DNA of 64,000 nt, from positions 23,617,342-23,681,341 of the forward strand of contig NC_135549.1 of the NCBI RefSeq assembly GCF_964340395.1, written 5' to 3'. Within the stretch, counting starts at the first letter, position 1; each line of letters opens with the position of its first letter. Positions 61,560 to 64,000 of the stretch are shown piece by piece. The position numbers were made by a program, and so were the translations under genes. The notes beneath the pieces were generated by a model. It was not told the DNA's origin, searched no databases, and saw only the letters and a program-made list of their open reading frames with translations. The stretch comes from Glandiceps talaboti (Eukaryota > Hemichordata > Enteropneusta > Spengelidae).

Positions 61560-62534
61560 ATCACATTCTCCAAAAAGGGATATACCATACCAACAAATAA
61601 TGTACTACAAAGCAAACTATAGCCACACAACAAACAAACAAACGAACAAACAAACATTAAGTCATCCTCTTCGACTGAAAAGTAAGCGGACACCAATCAA
61701 TTCGTTCAACAGAAACCTGGCGAAGTCTAGATGGCACGAAAGTAGAATTGGGTAACATAACACTATAAAGGCCCAAACAAATCTGAAAGGACAGCAATAC
61801 ATGTTTTGGGAAACGACCTAGAAATCGTAATGAAGCGCTTCGACAAAGGCCGTGGTATTGCGATATTAACAGAGGGGACTATATACAAGAACACAAACGT
61901 CAACTGACATTGTGCACAATATCAACCCACTTTCAACACTGAAGGGATGATAAAACAATACTGGTATGAGTACATTAACCCCACATATGTCATACAACAC
62001 GAACACCAAAACGGTACCTCTAGTCTTACCAAAATGCCACAAGATACCACCACGAGGAATGTCATTCGTCGGGTGGTTAATTATACGTGGCAGCTCCGGA
62101 CCAACTGAAAAAAATACCAGTCTGAGAATTCAATGATTATTTTCTGTTCAAACTTGTCCAGAAACAGTCAACATATCTTAAAGATATAACTGAATTTCTA
62201 TGCCAAATCGAGAAAATACAAACATCTTCCAAACTGTTTTCTAGTCACTAATGAATCCATGTATACGAATAAGACCCATGATGAAGTTATACAATATGTA
62301 TATGCTCTGCAATAACTACGGAAGTAAACACAAACAACGACCTCAATATGAAACCACCACCACCACCACCACCACCAGCAGCCAGTGTCCTACTTAAAAC
62401 TAACAACTACAAATAGTATTAAAACACTTTGGAGTTCAGCAACGAATTCTACACTGTAACACACAGATATACGTGGATAGTGTATAATGGGCTTCAGCAG
62501 AAATTGTCGACATCACATTCCATGCACTAGAACT

Positions 62535-63061
62535 GAAACTTAATACAATAGAAATAGCCAACGAATGGATACAGACTTGGTTCCGTTATCATAATGACAG
62601 GTTCATGATATTTACAGGAACTGATCAGAAGGAATTGAAAGAATTTACAGAAATATGCAACAAGTCCACAAAACATACACATTCACTTACAACTACTCTA
62701 TAACTGAAGTAACAACTTGAAAGCTGGATGTCTACAAAGGCTAAAGATTCCCGAATTCAAACATTATTCTTGATGTGAAAATTAAAACTCACACCAAATT
62801 TAACAAACAGCCACGTGTCAATTCTTGGATCGAAAATCATTTCACCCTAAATCAGTCTTCAAAGTTGTCATCAGGGGTGAAACAATACGATACACAAGAA
62901 CCTGCAATAACAAATCCGATTTTATTGCAAAACGTAACATATTCGCACAGAAACTAAAAGAAATGGAATTTAGCCAGTCAGAAATTAACCAATTATCACC
63001 CATATATACAATAGAATTGAATATCCTTCTAAAACAAGACACAAAACAATATTCACTATAA
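62535..63061 (+). mobile_element. Penelope-like reverse transcriptase remnant
   Basis: Frames read ANEWIQTWFRYHNDRFMIFTG, where intact Penelope-like RTs have YIDD, then DQKELKEFTEICNKS, and after breaks FHPKSVFKVVIRGETIRYTR, CNNKSDFIAKRNIFAQKL and SQSEINQL. The motif order fits the palm and C-terminal part of Penelope-like RT. The catalytic Asp pair is altered and frames are broken. No GIY-YIG domain is seen. Confidence 0.6.
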
Positions 63062-63822
63062 CCTACCACCCCTTCTTTCAAGGAAATAAAAGAAACACTG
63101 AAAATACACGGGAATTCGACTATATCTAACACCGCCAATACTGGATAAAATAAATATTTACATATGACTTGTTTTACTGTTTTCAATTAGAATGTTCATA
63201 CGATTGGTAAGGAAGACAATACTCATTCTGAACGTCGTTATCTGATGTCAGTAAATGGATTCGTAGGACCTAATCAACAATACATTCATTTTCGGAAAAC
63301 AGCGGCTGCTGCTTTATATTCAAATAGAACACTTGTTATGCCATACTTCTTTGCACAGATAGTATATCAAGAAAACGCAAGCAGTTGGCGAATGAAATTG
63401 GAGGATACATTTGATATAGACAAACTAAAGGAAATCCTTGATCTTGCTACTGTGGATGAATATAATCGTGACTGTGACCATAAACTTGAACTTCTCTTAA
63501 CTTCTGGAACTGATTATCAACCGAAATGGAGCAGTATGCTGGAAGAGCATCGCAGAGAATATTCAGTTTCTTTCCCAACTAATCTAACGGACTACCAACC
63601 ACTTGCTAATTTTACATCCGTACGCTGTCTTGGACTGTTCACTCCAGGGTTTTGGCATTCACCACCTTACCCGAGTAAACTACAAGGTGAAATGTTGGCA
63701 AAAGTTGACGATTATATTATCATGGCTTCGAAAATAAGGAAGACAGCTGATCAAATTGTACCGAAAATATGCAAGTGAAAACCATATGTTGCGATGCACT
63801 GGAGGAACAGAATCAAAGAAGT

Positions 63823-64000
63823 GTAGGTAGACACAATCATCAGTATATTAGAATTATATTATGTAGTTAGCTTTCATGTACAATTTCCTCGGGTGTAATG
63901 TTAAAATATGAGTAAAAATGTTTTAAATAACATTTACAGTGCCTTGATATACAAAATCAACTTAAAATCCACGTAGTGAAACTAACTGTATATGTAATCA
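63823..64000. other. Start of gene E intron 2
   Basis: Non-coding after the conserved donor; the window ends here. Confidence 0.5.

Larger units (their letters stand above)
57223..63822 (+). pseudogene. O-fucosyltransferase-like gene E, exons 1-2, premature stop
   Basis: Exon 1 57223-57600 (126 aa), exon 2 63191-63822, splice sites conserved (AAAG|GTTTGT; TTAG|AATG; GT|GTAGGT). Exon 1 keeps the anchor (MASRLQKKIITLFAAVLLYIVVLEW) and has a ~31-residue tandem duplication of the stem (DRKEELLVTHNT... twice). Exon 2 keeps RYLMSVNGFVGPNQQ but has TGA at 63776-63778 where the other copies have a glycine codon, 10 codons before the HWR motif; that motif is still encoded downstream of the stop. Clearly more diverged than B-D. 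Exons 3-5 would lie beyond the window. Could be a truncated gene, but a missing catalytic motif makes a pseudogene likelier. Confidence 0.75.

Overview
This is animal nuclear DNA. It is AT-rich, carries many microsatellites and several nested retrotransposon families, and its genes have introns. A TRIM45-type RING/B-box/filamin protein, a TRIM-linked O-fucosyltransferase-like family and a metazoan-type histone 3' stem-loop all point to an animal. The TE set (CR1/L2/jockey-like LINEs, an L1-like ORF1, a Ty3/gypsy element with a PNMA-like Gag, a Helentron-like repeat element, a Penelope-like remnant) suits an invertebrate deuterostome or lophotrochozoan. I cannot name the species.

Layout. 0.3-1.7 kb: an intact TRIM gene on the minus strand. 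5.4 kb: a broken first exon of an O-fucosyltransferase-like (O-FucT) gene on the plus strand, with a Helentron-like insertion in the shared upstream region. 6.4-19.4 kb: a TE mosaic that has shredded a second TRIM copy. It holds a gypsy element (7.4-12.2 kb, minus), an internally deleted LINE (12.2-14.0 kb, minus), and a 5'-truncated LINE (14.1-19.3 kb, plus) that is itself split by a 2.4-kb foldback transposon. 20.7-56.6 kb: three head-to-tail copies (11.0, 10.3 and 14.6 kb) of one segment. Each copy holds one five-exon O-FucT-like gene (here called B, C and D) followed by the same LINE debris. 57.2-63.8 kb: a more diverged fifth O-FucT-like gene (E) with a premature stop, a long intron full of old repeats, and a Penelope-like remnant. 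Its remaining exons would lie beyond the window.

The five-exon model was built by hand from conserved splice sites. Intron phases 0, 2, 0, 1 and internal and terminal exon lengths of 644, 142, 142 and 137 nt are identical in B, C and D. Each predicted protein is about 455-458 aa: a short cytosolic tail, an N-terminal hydrophobic anchor, an acidic Ser/Thr-rich stem, and a GDP-fucose O-fucosyltransferase fold with NQ, HWR and C-terminal VEQEIC...SGWSGTV motifs. The likely site is the secretory pathway, modifying unknown acceptors.

The main biological point is a recently amplified, still intact glycosyltransferase cluster. It is flanked by decayed members and derives from a divergent TRIM/O-FucT gene pair whose two copies have decayed reciprocally.
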